Origin: Mariannaea sp. PMI_226
Taxonomy: Eukaryota; Ascomycota; Sordariomycetes; Hypocreales; Nectriaceae
Reading direction: 5' to 3'
DNA length: 64,000 nt
Assembly (NCBI GenBank): GCA_024336345.1
Contig: JANFOG010000013.1
Coordinates: forward strand, 1 to 64,000
The translations under genes and the position numbers were made by a program. The notes beneath the pieces were generated by a model. It had not been told where the DNA came from. It ran no database searches and saw nothing but the letters and a program-made list of their open reading frames with translations. Position 1 is the first letter of the stretch. Each line of letters begins with the position of its first letter. This document shows, in pieces, positions 1 to 14,159 of this stretch.

Positions 1-375
1 ATATATATTTTCTATATATATTTTCTATATATATCTTCTATATATATTTTCTATATTATTTCTATATATTTATATTTTCTATTTATATTATATATCTCTA
101 TTTTTTCTTATATATTATTCTTTTTTATATTTATTAATAAATATTAATTATATTTAATTTATTTTAATTTTCTTTTTAGAAACTTAAAGAAATTAGAAAA
201 ATATTTTCTTCAAAAATTATAATATTTAAATTTAAGAAAATATAAACACTTATTATTTAATATTATTTTAAACCTTAAGTTTAAACTAAAAGATTTTAAA
301 TTAAAGGGTATATTATATTATTATTTAAATATAAATAATAATGTAATTAATTTATTTAAATTAGAATTCAAACTC
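1..375 (+). pseudogene. hAT transposase relic, 3' part, cut by the window edge
   Basis: Positions about 170-375 align base by base with the transposase segment at 12843-13036 of the second hAT element: a lysine-rich stretch, then the segment containing KYKPLLFSIILDP in the better copy. The preceding low-complexity TTTCTATAT tract matches the repeat-filled intron that precedes this exon in the other copy. Nearly all differences are C-to-T or G-to-A, giving many stops. Similarity ends near 375, so the copy is truncated there. The left side lies outside the window. Confidence 0.7.
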
Positions 376-1095
376 TAATTAAGAACATAAATCTTACTTA
401 TTTTTAAATAATTTTCTTATATAACTTATACTTAAATAGCACATGCCCTAATTTATATATAATTTATATATATAAAAGAGAATTTAATATCCCACTTTTA
501 TTATTCTTAAGGATATAACTTTAACCCTTATAGAACATATATCTAACTAGCAAAAGTCTTATAAAATACTTAATATTACTTAATTATTAAGAAAATTATA
601 TTTTTAACTATATTTTCTACTACTTAAGATTTTAACTATATTATGCCTAAAGGCTAAGTAATTATATTATAATATATATTAAAATTAAGCTAGTAAAAAT
701 AGTAATAATATAATAGTAATAATATTAGCTTTAAGGCTTAAAATAAATTATATTAAATATTTTATTATTAAAGAAAAGTATAATAAGGACTTTTAGGAAA
801 TTATAGTAAGATTTAATATATTAGATATTATAAATTATAGTAATAATAAAGTAAAAGGCTATTATAATAATATACCTTTAGTTTATAACTTTTACTATAT
901 AGCTTTAGCTAATCTTTATAAAAGCCTTATTAATATATTTAATATAATATTTAATTATTTATTTTATATAAAAAAGGCTATATTGTTTACTTTATATTAA
1001 TACTTATAAATTAATATTAAAATAACTAAAATATAATATATATAATTAAATATAAAAATCCTTATTATATTATAGATTTTTATATATAATAAGCC
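376..1095. other. AT-rich relic DNA, no gene
   Basis: The stretch is AT-rich with stops in all frames and no recognisable open frame. Patches with more G and C (around 440-550 and 850-930) look like transposon coding sequence damaged by RIP. The right part could be the upstream portion of the LINE-like relic that resumes after the hAT insertion at 1096, but this is only a suggestion. Confidence 0.5.
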
Positions 1096-4000
1096 CAGGG
1101 TTGTGATTTTAGTTAGTAAGTTTTAGTTAGTATTAGTAACTAACTAAAACTTTTAGTATTTTAGTAACTAATTACTAAAAACTTTAGTATTAGTTAGAGG
1201 ACTTACTAACTAATTTACTTTTTAGTAATTAATTACTAAATACTAAAATCATTAGTAATTAGTTACTAAAATACTAAAAACTTTTAGTTAGTAATTAGTT
1301 AGTATTTAGTAACTAAAAAAACTTTAATATTTTTAGAAACTTTATTTAAATTACATCTTTTTATATTTAGCTTCTATCTAATATATATATATATATATAT
1401 TTAATTAAACTTTATTTTTTTAGTATAAAGCTTAATATTATAAATATTATTTTAATAATATTAATATAAAGTTTATTATCTTAATTAATTAATATTTTAT
1501 ATATTTAGTTAAACTTTATTTTTTTAATATAAAGTTTAATATTATAAATATAAATTTAATTATTATTAATATAATTTTAAAATTATTAATCTAAAGTTAA
1601 TTATTATTATATATTAATATTTTATTTATAAATATAAAGATTCTTCTCTTTCTTTTTTAATCTTAAATTATTATTATAATTATTTAAATATTATAAATTT
1701 TGTTATTATTATATTTATTATTATTATTTTCCAAATAGATTCTAATAGTAATTATCATCCAAGCTCAGAAGATAAGACTAATCCCTTTTCAGAAGCTATT
1801 TCTTCTAAAATTGGAACTAGCTCTTATATTTAATAAAATGAATTAATATCTGAGCCAATATCATCTTCTAAACAATCGCCTTCAGTTATATCTACAGATA
1901 TAAATGAAAAAGTCTATATTTTTAAAAATAACGTTTTTAAAAAAAATAGAATTGCCTAATCAGGAAGAAATACGAGTGGAATGTACTATATAAGTTATTT
2001 ATCTATTTTACCTCTTTTACCTATTTTAATTATAATATTTATATTAAAAATATATATTAATTTCCTTTTTAGGTATATTTATTATGAGATTGATAAAAAA
2101 TAAGGACTTCAATCTTCTAATTATACAAAGCATTACAATTATAAACATTTAGAAATTGCTTATAATAAAAAAACTAAACTAACTAAAAAAAGAAGTAAGT
2201 AAATATATATTATTATAATATATTAATATAATAACTAATTAAATTAATAGAAATTAATATAAATAGATCAAAAAGCGTTTTTAAATTAAATACCTAAAAT
2301 AAAAAGGCTAGATCTATACTATTTAATTTCTCTAAAGACCAAATATTAAAAAAGATATTATTTTTTATTATTGAAAATAATTTATCTTTTTTTATATTAA
2401 ACTCTAATTATTTTCAAAATTTATTAAGCTATTATAATAGGTAAGTTAAATATATATAATTATATATATTATAAACTTAATAACTTATTAGGTTAAGTTC
2501 TATTATTAATAGATGGAAAATTAAAGATATTTTAGAAAAAACCTTTAATTCTAGTTTATTACAATTTAATTAATAAATTGTGGAAAATATATTAAATTTA
2601 GGGCTATTTCCTTTAATATTTAATATATAGACCTCAATAGATTAAAATTCCTATTTAGGCATTATTATTATATTTATTAATAATAATTATAATTTATAAT
2701 ATAAGCTAATTGGTAAGTTATTATATATTTATTATTTAATTAAATCTAATATTAATTAGCCTTTAATAAATTAAAAAATATTCATATAGGAGTAAATATA
2801 TATATAAGGAATTTAAATATTCCTTAGAATTATATCCTAATTTAACATTAAATACTATTTTTAGGTAAGGAATATTTATATATTTATATTCTATATAAAT
2901 ATATTAATAAAAATAATAATAGTATTACTCAAGATAATGCCACTAATAATAATACATTTATAACCTCTTTTAAAGATAATTATTTAATATCTTTAAATAA
3001 GGAATTTATAAATAATATACACTATATATCACATATTATTAATTTAATAACACAAAACATTTTAAAGGAATATTTATTATCTAATCCAATTAAGGATTTA
3101 TTATTAAAATATACAAATATTAATATTATATATTTAAATAATAATAAACCTATTGAATTTAATAATACTAATTTCAATAATAAGTTCTATATATATATTA
3201 TTATTTATAATATACCTAATTAATTATTAACTATAATAAATCGAATTTAACAAATATCTATTTTAATTAAATATACAACTAAAAATAAATTATTATTTAA
3301 AGAAGGAATAATTAAATATAAATGGGAAAATAAGCTCTTTATAAATAAAAGACTTATTCCTTTAGGTAAGATTCTATTATATCTTTATTAAATTATATTC
3401 TAGCTAATATAAAATTAGATAATAATATACATTGGAATTCGACCTATTATATGCTAGAGGCAGCATTAGAGCTAAAATTAGCTCTAAGTTATATATATAA
3501 TAATACTAATAATAAAAAATATAAAGAGGTGTGTTATTATATTATATTATTATATATTATATATTAATATTATTATAGATATATTTATCTAATTTAGAAT
3601 GGATTTATTTAGAAGATTTAAAAAAGTTATTTGAAGTTTTTTTAAAACCTTCTATTAAATTACAAAAGCAAATATATATTACTATTTCCAAAGGTTTATT
3701 ATATATATATTAATTATATAATAAACTAAATAATATAAAAAGAAATTATATTATTAAAATAAAGGAAAAAGATCAATTAGTAAATATTTATAGTATAATA
3801 TATATATTATTTATATTAATATTTTAATAGTTAAATTTCTATAATAGCTATAATAAGGCTATTAATACCAATATAAATAAACTTAAAAAATATTTTCCCC
3901 AAAAGCTAATTAATAGTAATTTAAAAAACTATAAACCTTATTTATTTAGTATTATTTTAGACCTTAGGTTTAAATTAATACATTTTCAAAATAATGGGTT

Positions 4001-4994
4001 ATTAGCTTTTTATTCTACTATTAGTAATGATATTCTTAATTTATTTAAAAATAAATATTATAGGTAAGTTATATTTATTATATATATTTATATTTATATA
4101 TATTAATATTAATTCTATTTTAGAATAAAAAAGGAAAAGGGATTATTAAATACTAATTATGACCCTTATTTAAGCTTTAATAAATTAGGGGATGAGGCTA
4201 ATATATATAGAGATAATATCTCTATAGCTTCTTCTAATAAGGAATTATTTATAAATAATATTCCAAGTAAAGAGGAATTTATTACTTATTTAAATAAATC
4301 AACTTTACCCAAAAAGGTATATTTTCTATTTATTAAATTCAAAATTAAATATATTAATATATTATATAATAGACTAATATTTTAGATTATTGAAAATCTA
4401 ATTATAATAAATTTCCTATTTTAGCATTATTAGCTAGGAGATATTTAGCAATACCTGCTACATCTGCTACTATAGAAAGTACTTTTTCTATTAATAATAA
4501 TATTATTACTAAATCTAGAAATAGATTACTTCCTAAAATAATTAAGTAGCTAATTTTATTAAAAACCTAGAATAAAATACTAGCAAATTTAGAACAAGAC
4601 CAAAAAGAAAGTAATATAGAAGATTAGTATTATATTTATATAGTTTATATATTTAATATTATCATTATATAATCTATATAATTAATATTCCTTTATTTAA
4701 TTAATATAATTAATATTTCTTTTATATAATTAATATTATCTTTATATAATTAATATTATCTTTATATAATTAATACTATCTTTATATTTTAATAAAATAG
4801 TAATATAAATTAAATAATAAATATTTATATTTATATACATTCGTATTTAAAATTAGTTACTAAATACTAAAATAAATTAGTTAGTATTAGTTAGAGCAAG
4901 TACTAACTAAATACTAAAAGCAAAATACTAAAAACTAACTAAATACTAAAATTTTAGTAATTAGTTAGTAATTAATTACTAAAATCACAACCCT
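1096..4994 (+). mobile_element. hAT DNA transposon 1 (RIP-inactivated)
   Basis: The left end reads CAGGGTTGTGATTTTAGT and the right end, on the opposite strand, reads TAGGGTTGTGATTTTAGT, a terminal inverted repeat of about 18 bp with one transition. CAGGG termini are typical of hAT elements. Both ends carry dense subterminal arrays of TTAGT/ACTAA words (1107-1320 and 4845-4985). A broken transposase gene lies between them. No 8-bp target duplication is evident (flanks AATAAGCC and ATATATAT), so either the flank has decayed or the ends are slightly misjudged. The length of 3.9 kb is normal for an autonomous hAT. Confidence 0.85.
1730..4627 (+). pseudogene. hAT transposase, dead copy (element 1)
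   Basis: Broken exons can be followed in order: an N-terminal acidic/serine-rich part (about 1735-1990), a decayed BED finger region with HYNYKH (about 2090-2200), the central catalytic region with a decayed QDNATNN motif near 2932, and the C-terminal hAT dimerisation domain (about 4405-4627) with FPILALLARRYLAIPATSA. In that domain the glutamine and tryptophan of the consensus are both TAG, as expected from CAG-to-TAG and TGG-to-TAG changes. Several GTAAGT...TAG introns are recognisable, for example one ending before 4090. The protein is clearly diverged from elements 2 and 3, so this is a second subfamily. Exact start and exon ends are uncertain. Confidence 0.8.
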
Positions 4995-7600
4995 AATATA
5001 TATTAATGGATAAATTATATTCTATATTTATAAATACTATAAGTCTAAATTATAAACTTATTAATTAGGTAAGGATTGGGTAGAAATTAATTTCTTTAAT
5101 TTAGTAAAAAAAATTATAATATTATATAATCTCTTTAAAAATAGGGGTATATTGCTAATAATATAAATATTATATTTTATTAAACCTAATAATAATATTA
5201 TAATTAAAGACTTTAATTATTATTACCCTTTATAGAATATATATAATAGGTATATAAGGGGTAATAATAATTTCTTAAAGAAAGTATTATAATTCTAAAT
5301 TAAAATTATTATATTATATAATACAGTTATTTAAACTATTTAAAATAATTAAAATAATATATTAGATTTTATATAATTAAATAAAAAATTATATATAAAA
5401 TATTAAAAAATAGACTATAGTCTTAATGAATTAGATTATTTCTTATAGATAATCTAATTTAAAGTTAATATTATATTATTATAAAACCAAAATAAATAAT
5501 TCAATTAAAAGATAATAAATATAAAAGCTATATTTAAAATAATAATAATATAATTATAATAAACTTAAGATAAGATTATTATAAAAAAATAAATTAATAC
5601 AGTAATAGATTAGCTTATAGAATGCTTTTATTAAATAATAATATTTATAACTTTATAATAAAAATATAATAAACCTAATTAGAATTTATAATAAATAAAG
5701 AAGATAATAATAATAATAAAATAATTTAAATAAATATAAAAATAATTTTAATATATTAAAAGCCCAATAGATTAACAATCTTTTCTTAAAGTTATTATAT
5801 ATTAGGATTAATATATAGTTAATATATATTATATAATCTAAAGGGAAATTTTAATAAATATATTAAAATATAGCTTATTTAGGTTTTGGAAATTAGAATA
5901 TTAAGCCTAATTATATAATAATATTATACTAAAATTATTATAAATCCTACCCCTAAATAGATCTAATCTATAATCTATTATAACCTATAAGAAGAAAGTA
6001 AAAATCTTTATATAATAATTCTTCTTATAATCTTAATTAAGCATTAATCCTCTAGACCTTAAAGAACTAGACTTCCTTTTATAATTCTCCCTAAAGCAGG
6101 GCCCAATATAGGCCTAAATTAATATTTAAGAAATAATAAATATACTAAAGAACATCTAATTATAAAAAGCTATAAAAAAATAATATTTTAATTAATTTTC
6201 TAAAAGTCTATAGAAAATTATTTATAATCTTTTTTATAAAGCTAATAAATATTAATATTATTATTTAATATATTAAAAAAGGTTATTAAAATAATAATAG
6301 TAAAATATATTATAATTAAAATAAAGGTAAAAAGATTCTTTTTAAAGGGCTAAATAGATAATAAAAAAAAGAAATTTATAAAATTAATATTAATTATAAT
6401 TATTAAAATTATATAGGTAATATAAAGCTAAAGTAAATTAATATTATTATTATAATTTAACTTTATTAATATATTTAATTTAATAAATTATATTAAATTA
6501 ATTATAATATTATATAAATTAAGATATTTAATTTAAATATTAAATTAATTTATTAATTACCTTATTCTATATATAATATAGATTTAATTTAATAATAAAT
6601 TATTAATATTATTTAATATTAAAGTAAAAATGCCTTAAGGATTATTATTATTCTTTATATTTTTTATTCTATTTATTAATATTTTATATAAAATATTGAA
6701 AATAGCTTTAGGGATTATAATAATTAGGTTTATAAATAATATAAATATCTTAGTATTTAGATAAGATATATAAAAGACTTATATCTAACTTAAGGCCGCT
6801 TAGGAGATATATAATAATTAAGTAGAGGAAAATAGGATAATATTTAAATATAATAAAACTAAACTCCTCTATTTTATAAAAAGATAAATAGTAGACCTAA
6901 TATATATTTAACTTAAAATTAATATGATAGAATTAGTTAAATTCTATTACTTCTTAGGTCTATATATATACTATAAGCTATTATAAAAACTGTATTATAA
7001 AGAATTAATAAGGAAATTTAAATATTAATATTAGGCCTTTATTACTATTATAATAAATATATAAAGAATTTAATTTAAAATTATTAAAATAATTTATATA
7101 TAGATTATTAAATTGATTATAATATATAATATTAATATATATTATAAACCCACCCTACCTAAAGGAAAGCTAATAAGGCTTATAAGAATATTTATAATAA
7201 AGTAAAATTAGGCCTTATATATAGTAAGAAGGGTATATAAAGTAATATTAATATAATTATTAAAAAGTAAGCTTAATATAATATTATTAGATCTATATTT
7301 AAATTAATAGATAATAAGCTTTTATAATTATTTTAAAAATAAAAAAATAGAAGTATTAATATATAAAGTATTTATAATAATAATAAAGTAGATTTATAAA
7401 AGAAAATAAATAAGCCCCTAAAGATAATTAATATAAAAGTAAAAAAAATAATTTACCTAATAGCTATTTAATAATATAATTATAATAAATAAAAAGATTA
7501 TTAAAGAATAAATAAAGGAAGAATAGGAAGTTTATTAAAATTAAAAATAAGATAATTATAAAATAGGATTAAATTAATAAAAAATCACTTCCTATTTTTT
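4995..7600 (+). mobile_element. LINE-like (non-LTR) retrotransposon relic, RIP-destroyed
   Basis: Conceptual translation with RIP in mind gives two landmarks. Around 5203-5235 the reading is KDFNYYYPL followed by TAG, which fits the GDFN-HHPLW motif of apurinic endonuclease domains (Gly to Lys, His to Tyr and Trp to stop by transitions). Around 6630-6990 a reverse-transcriptase core follows: MP-stop-GLLL near 6631, RFINNINILVF at 6726-6758 where the catalytic aspartate pair is now Asn-Asn, and a KLLYFIK motif near 6870 that matches the KT-L-HFT region of Tad1/I-like LINEs. Domain order and sense agree. Ends and family are inferred; no poly(A) tail or target duplication was found. Confidence 0.6.
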
Positions 7601-9479
7601 AATAAGAAAGTTATAAAGCTTTCTAAAAAAATTATTAAAATATAAAGGCTTTATATTAATTTAATTATATATTAAATAATTAAAATTTAAAAACTTTTTA
7701 TTTTAATAATATATTTAAATTATATATTTATTATAAAATTAACATAAATTAGGAAATTAATTATTAAAATTTAAAAATATATATATTATAATTAAATAGT
7801 TTTATAATTAGGAATTATCTTTTATTTTATATTAATATTATAACATTAATAAAAATATAATAGAAATATAATAAACTTAAACCAAAAGGGAATTAAATAA
7901 TATATAAATAAAATTATAAATATTTTAATTCTCTCTATAAGGTAAAAAAGCTATTATATCTAAAAAAAACCCTTATAATGGGGGAAAAAAACCAATTTAT
8001 ATATATAATCTTACTTTAGGCCTAATATTGCCACACTACTTACCTCGATTTATCCCTATTCCTCTATATAATTAAGATTAATATTGTTAATTTTAAGCCC
8101 CTCCTAAAATACCTTCTTCCCTTAAGCCTACTCCTCTATTATTATCTCTTATAATTCCTCAAATCTAGCTAATTAAGCTAAAGCTAAGCCCACTATAGCT
8201 ATAAGCTATTTAAAAATAATATAAAAATACTTTTAAATATCTATTAAATAATTTACTTTATTAATTAATTTAGTAAATTAATTAAATATAATCTCTATAA
8301 TAATAATTATAAAGATAATATATACTTTAGGTATTTAATTTTTAATATTAATAATTATATTTTTAAATTCTTAAAGCTTATTCTTTTAAAAACCATAATA
8401 AATATTAAAAACCTATTATAAAATAGGATTGGATTTATATTTATCTCTTCTTACTAAAGGGCAATTATTAATATCTATATTAAAGCCTTTATAATAAATA
8501 ATAAAAGTATATAAATCTTATACTATTTAATATAAATAATATACCCACTAGCTACTATATCTTTAATCTATTAATAATATAAACCCAATATAATATTAAA
8601 ATAGAAACTTATCAAACTAATCCTAATAAAAACTAACCACCTTATTATAATATATTTATATAATATATATAAAATAAGGGAGGGCTTATATTTAGTTTAT
8701 ATAAATAATAAATAAATCTTTTATAAAGGTAATGCTCTTAATATTTACTTTTTTTCTTTTTTATAAATAGATTAATAATATATTAGTTAAAGAAAGAGAA
8801 TTATATATATAAAGAGTTTTTAATCTTATAGCCCTTATTATTATTTAGAAAAATAGAATTAGGCTTATAATAGAGATTATCTTCAAATATTAATAAGCTT
8901 ATAATAAATAAAAAAAGATTAAATATATATTTATTATTATTATTATTATTATTATCCTTATTATTATTTTAAGAGATAAAATTAGATTAGTGAGAGGGGG
9001 GAGCTAGTAGGTAAGGTTAGAGATATAGCAATAAGCTTATAGCAAAACTATAGTGAAAATATATTATTATTAGAAGTTAAGCTAGACTATTGCTCTCTTT
9101 ATTGCTATTAATAGTGGAAAATTGGTCAATTGGACTATAGATATATAAATAAGTTAGGCCTATTTTAAAAATAAGGTATATATAATTAAAAATCAATTAA
9201 TTATAATAAATTAATAATAATAAGGAAATATAAAATATAGAGATTTACTTAAAAGATATTTTATAAAGTAGCTAAATTAGTATAATAAACCTAAATAGAA
9301 AGTAAGATAATTAATATATAAAATGTAATAAAGGAAAATGAAAAGAAGAAAAAAAAAAGAAAATAAAGAAATAATAATTAATATTCTAGATAATAATAAA
9401 CTAATATAACTAATAATGCTAGCTATTAATCTATATATTGCTAAATATAATTATTAAATAAATAAAACCTATATTAGGC
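7601..9479. other. AT-rich relic transposon DNA, unclassified
   Basis: No open frame or hallmark motif is visible. Patches retaining G and C (8010-8170, 8985-9150) suggest less mutated pieces of older elements. The segment just before 9488 continues on the far side of the second hAT element at 19169, so it is the pre-insertion target. Confidence 0.5.
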
Positions 9480-10183
9480 CTATTTATCAGGGTTGTGAAA
9501 TTAGTTTGTAGTTTGTAGTTTTAGTTTAGTAACTATAAATGTAGTTTAGTTTTAGTCACTATATTTAGAAACTACCAGTAGTTTTTAGTAACTATAAACT
9601 ACACTATGTAGTTTTAGTCAATATATTTAAAAACTATATATAGTTTTTAGTTACTAAAAACTACAGTCTGTAGTTTGTAGTTTAGTTTTAGTAACTACAT
9701 TGTAGTTTATAGTAACTACACCTTCCTAATTAGGAAATTATAAATTATTTTCTTTATTTAATTTATATTATATATATATATATTTACTTAACTCTTTATA
9801 TATTTATTTATTTAATTTAATATTTATTTCATTCTTTATATTTCTATTTATTTAATTCTCTATATATTTATTTATTTAATTTTCTATATATCTATTTAAT
9901 TTTATATAAATATATATATTAATTATAATATTTTTATAAATTAAGAGAAATAAAGAAAATATATAAAATAGATAAAATAAAATAAATAGGCAAAATAAGG
10001 TAAATAGGCAATATAGAGAAAATAGGCAAAATAAATAAATAGGCAAAATAAATAAAAAACGCATATAAATAAATAACGCATATAAAGAAGAATATATATA
10101 TATCCTATAGAAATCTCTTTTTAATAATCTCTTTTCTTTATTAATTAATTTATTATATTATATATATATATATATTATTTAAA

Positions 10184-13100
10184 ATGGCCTCAAGTATCTA
10201 TTATGAATCCTCTAATAAAGAGGAATATTATTCTAATAATATTGAAACCCCTTCTATTATAGAAGCCCCTTCTTCCTCTATTATATCTAATTCATTGGAA
10301 TTTCACTATAATAGGGAAGACTTTAAACTTGAAGAGGATAAAGACTCTAAAGTCTATATATTTAAAGAGGGTTTATTTACTCGAGTTTTATTACCTATTA
10401 TTTTAAATAAAGATAGGGAAATGCGACTTAATTGCACCAGGTATGTTTATATATATATATATTTCCTTTATATATTTTTATTTCCTTTATATATTTATAT
10501 ATACTAACATTATTTTAGTTGTAATTATTCTGCTATAGTTAAAGTTAAATGATTTCAATCTTCTAATTATTAACGGCATTATTTAATAAAACATCCTAAT
10601 ATTACATATAATAAAGCAACTGAAAAGACTAAAAAAAGAAGTAAGCTATATATATATATATATATTTAATTAATTACTAACTATATATAGAAAGCCAATT
10701 CCTCTCTAGTCCTAATAGATCGGATTTTTTTAATTTAAATATTCGAAATAAAAGGACTAGAGAAGACGATCCAATATTTGAAGAAGATGAGGCTTTAAAT
10801 AAAATCCTTTATTTTCTTATAGAAAATAATCTCTCTTTTCGAATATTAAATTCAACATCTTTTCAAAATTTATTAAGCTATTTTAATAGGTAAGTTATAT
10901 TTATATTTATATTTATATTTATATTTATATTTATATTTATATTTATAATTTATATTTATATTTATATTTATATTTATATTTATATTTATATTTATATTTA
11001 TATTTATATTTATATTTATATTTATATTTATATTTATATTTATATTTATATTTATATTTATATTTATATTTATATTTATATTTATATTTATATTTATATT
11101 TATATTTATATTTATATTTATATTTATATTTATATTTATATTTATATTTATATTTATATTTATATTTATATTTATATTTATATTTATATTTATATTTATC
11201 TATATGTATATATATTTATTTCTTTATTTCTATTAACTAATATAATATAGGAAAATGCCTATTATAAATAGATGGAAGATTAAAACTATTTTACAATCTA
11301 CTTATGAAGATTGCTTAATAAAGCTAAATTCAGAGCTTTTTGAAAATATTAAAACACTAGGGTCATTTTCCTTAGCTTTTGATATTTGGATTGCAAATAA
11401 TCAAAATGCCTATTTAGGCATAATATTAGCTTATATAAATTCTGATTTTAAATTAGAATATAAGCTAATTAGTAAGTCTTTTTTTATTTATATATTTATA
11501 TTATATTAATTAATATTTAATATAGGCTTTAATGAATTAAACAAAAGTCATATTGGTTTATATATATATAGGGAATTTTTAAATTCCTTATTAATATATC
11601 CTAATTTAAATACTAAAACTATCTTTAGGTATGTATATATATATATATACATTATTATATTTAAATTTTAAGCTAATTTATTTATTTAGTATTACTAGAG
11701 ATAATGCAGCTAATAATAATTGCTTTATAAACACTTATAAAGATATTTATAAAAAAACCTTTAATAGGGAATTTATTAATGATATTCGATATATTAGTCA
11801 TATATTGAATATTATTGCCCAAGATATATTAAAGGAATTTTTATTTGCTAATTCTTCTGAATTAGAATCATCTAATTATATAAATAATACTATATCTTTA
11901 GATAATACTAATGAAGAAGAAGAAGAAATAAATACCTCTAATAGTAAGTTTTCCTCTTATTTATATATTTATTTATATATTTATTTATATATATATTATA
12001 ACTTAAAATTACTAATATATTTTAGCTATTATAACAAGACTAAGAAGACTAATAAGTCTAATTAAATATACTAATGAAAATAAACAGCTTTTGGAAGAGG
12101 GAATTAAAAAATATAAAAAGGAAGGTTTATTACCTTCTAATTTAAATAAGAAAACAATTCCTTTAGGTAAGATAATATATATCTATACATATATATATTT
12201 AATATTTAAATTATTATATATATACTAATATTTTAATTATAGATAATTCTACTCACTGGAATTCAACTTGTTATATAATTAATACAGCAATCGAATTACA
12301 ATTGCCAATTAATTATATAATAAATAATACCTCAAATAAAGATTTAAAAAATATAGCTTTTAGCTCTAATGATTGGCTAGCATTAAGAGAGCTTAAATCT
12401 ATATTTGAGGTATTTTTAAAGCCTTTAATTAAGCTTTAAGGTCAGGTTTATATAACTTTACCTAAAAGCTTATTATATATATATTAAATATATAATAAGC
12501 TTGAAAACTTAAAAGAAGACTTTAATTTAAAGTTAAATAATAATAATGTAAATTATATATATTTCTATTTTTTATTTTTATTTTTATTTTCTATTTATAT
12601 TATTAATTTATATTTCCTATTAATATTTTCTATTTCTCTTTTCTCTTTATATTTCCTATGCCTATTTATTATTTCTATTTCCTTTTTATATTTCCTATTT
12701 CTATTTTCTATTTATATTTCCTATTTATGTTATTAATTTCTATTTCCTATTTCTATTTCCTATTTCCATTTTCTATTTATATTTTTTATTTATATTTACT
12801 AATTATTATTAGCTATATTTAACTTATTCTAATGCTATTTCTAAAGGCTTAGATAAATTAGAAAAATATTTTCCTAAAAAATTAGAATATTTAAATTTAG
12901 AAAAATATAAGCCCTTATTATTTAGTATTATTTTAGACCCTAGCTTTAAATTAATACATTTTAAATCAGGGGGTGTATTGTATCATTATTTAAATATAGA
13001 TAATGATATAATTGATTTATTTAAAGTAGAGTTTAATAGGTATGTTTTTATATTTATATTATATATAATATAAATGCTAATATTAAATATAGAGTTAAAT

Positions 13101-13665
13101 TAGAAAAAGAGGATAATATAAATCCCTCATTGAATTTATCTTTTGATGAATTAAATGAGGAATATTATAATCCTATTTCTAAAAATAGCTCTAGCTCTAA
13201 TTCTGAAAAAGAGCTATATATAGGGAATATTATTCCTAAAGAGGAATATGATTTATATTTTAATGAAAATCCTTTACCAGCAAAGGTCAGTTTATATATA
13301 ATATTATATATATATATTATATTTAATCCCTTTATAATATATATATATATATCTATTTATATTAATCCTTCTATTAAATATATATACTAATTAATTTTAC
13401 TTAGACTAATATCTTAAAATATTGGGAAACTAATAAGATTAGATTTCCTATATTAAGTATATTAGCTAGGCAGTATTTAGCTATTCCGGCTACTTCTGGC
13501 GCTATTAAAAGTATATTTTCTATTAGTAATAATATAATTACTAAATCTAGAAATAGACTTTCCTCAGAAGTAGTTAGGCAGCTTATTTTAGTAAAAAGTT
13601 GGAATTTTAGTAATTTAGATATATTAGAGCAAGAGTTATTTTCAGAAGATAAATTAGAGGAATAA
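10184..13665 (+). pseudogene. hAT transposase with BED finger, dead copy (element 2)
   Basis: Exons run in order: an N-terminal serine/acidic part starting MASSIYYESSNKEEYY (10184-10440), a BED-type zinc finger whose Cys pair (CTSC) is split by the intron 10441-10518 and whose His pair is near 10577-10600, then MPIINRWKIK and the DIW motif (11254-11470), TRDNAANNN (11695-11720), and the C-terminal dimerisation domain with YWETNKIRFPILSILARQYL (13410-13665). Stops interrupt it at 10550 (TGA), 10571 (TAA), 12437 (TAA) and 12485 (TAA); at three of these element 3 keeps CAA (Gln). At least seven GT-AG introns are needed, several filled with microsatellite. The gene cannot make transposase now. 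Confidence 0.85.
10893..11197. repeat. (TATATT)n hexanucleotide array inside a transposase intron
   Basis: About 50 nearly perfect copies of a TATATT hexamer fill about 300 bp, with a single visible irregularity near 10947. The array begins right after a GTAAGT donor (10891) and ends upstream of the acceptor ATAG before 11254, so it lies wholly within an intron of the hAT transposase. The matching intron in element 3 (about 16616-16745) has only short AT runs. Confidence 0.95.
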
Positions 13666-13890
13666 GGTTAATATTAAATTATATATTTATTTTTATTTTT
13701 ATATTTTCTTATTTTATTTTAGTTAATATTAAAATTATAAATATATATAGCTACTTTATATATATATAGATAATTTATATATATATAGCTAATTTATATA
13801 TATATAGCTAGTTTATATATATATAGCTAATTTTATATATATATATATATAGCTTATTTAAATACTTTCCTAATTAGGAAAGTGTAGTTA

Positions 13891-13898
13891 TTATAAAC
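13891..13898. repeat. 8-bp target site duplication, left copy (TTATAAAC)
   Basis: TTATAAAC lies immediately before the CAGGG end at 13899 and is repeated exactly at 19028-19035 immediately after the CCCTG end. An 8-bp duplication is the family standard for hAT insertions. Confidence 0.95.
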
Positions 13899-14159
13899 CA
13901 GGGTTGTGATTGTAGTTTGAAGTTTGTAGTTTAAGTTTAGTAACTACAATTGTAGTTTAGTTTAAGTCATTATATTTAAAAACTATATGTAGTTTTAACT
14001 ACACTACAGACTACAGGCTGTAGTTTAAGTCATTATATTGACTAACTACATGTAGTTAGTAGTCACTTCAAACTACAGTCTGTAGTCTGTAGTTTAGTTT
14101 AAGTTACTATATTGTAGTTTGTAGTAACTACAGCTCCCCAATTAGGAAATAATATTATA

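Noticed and set aside
1088..5002. Target duplication around hAT 1
   Set aside because: The flanking 8-mers AATAAGCC and ATATATAT do not match even allowing transitions.
9876..10064. 62-codon hydrophobic minus-strand frame
   Set aside because: Repeat translation from TTTATT/CCTATT-type sequence in the hAT 2 leader.
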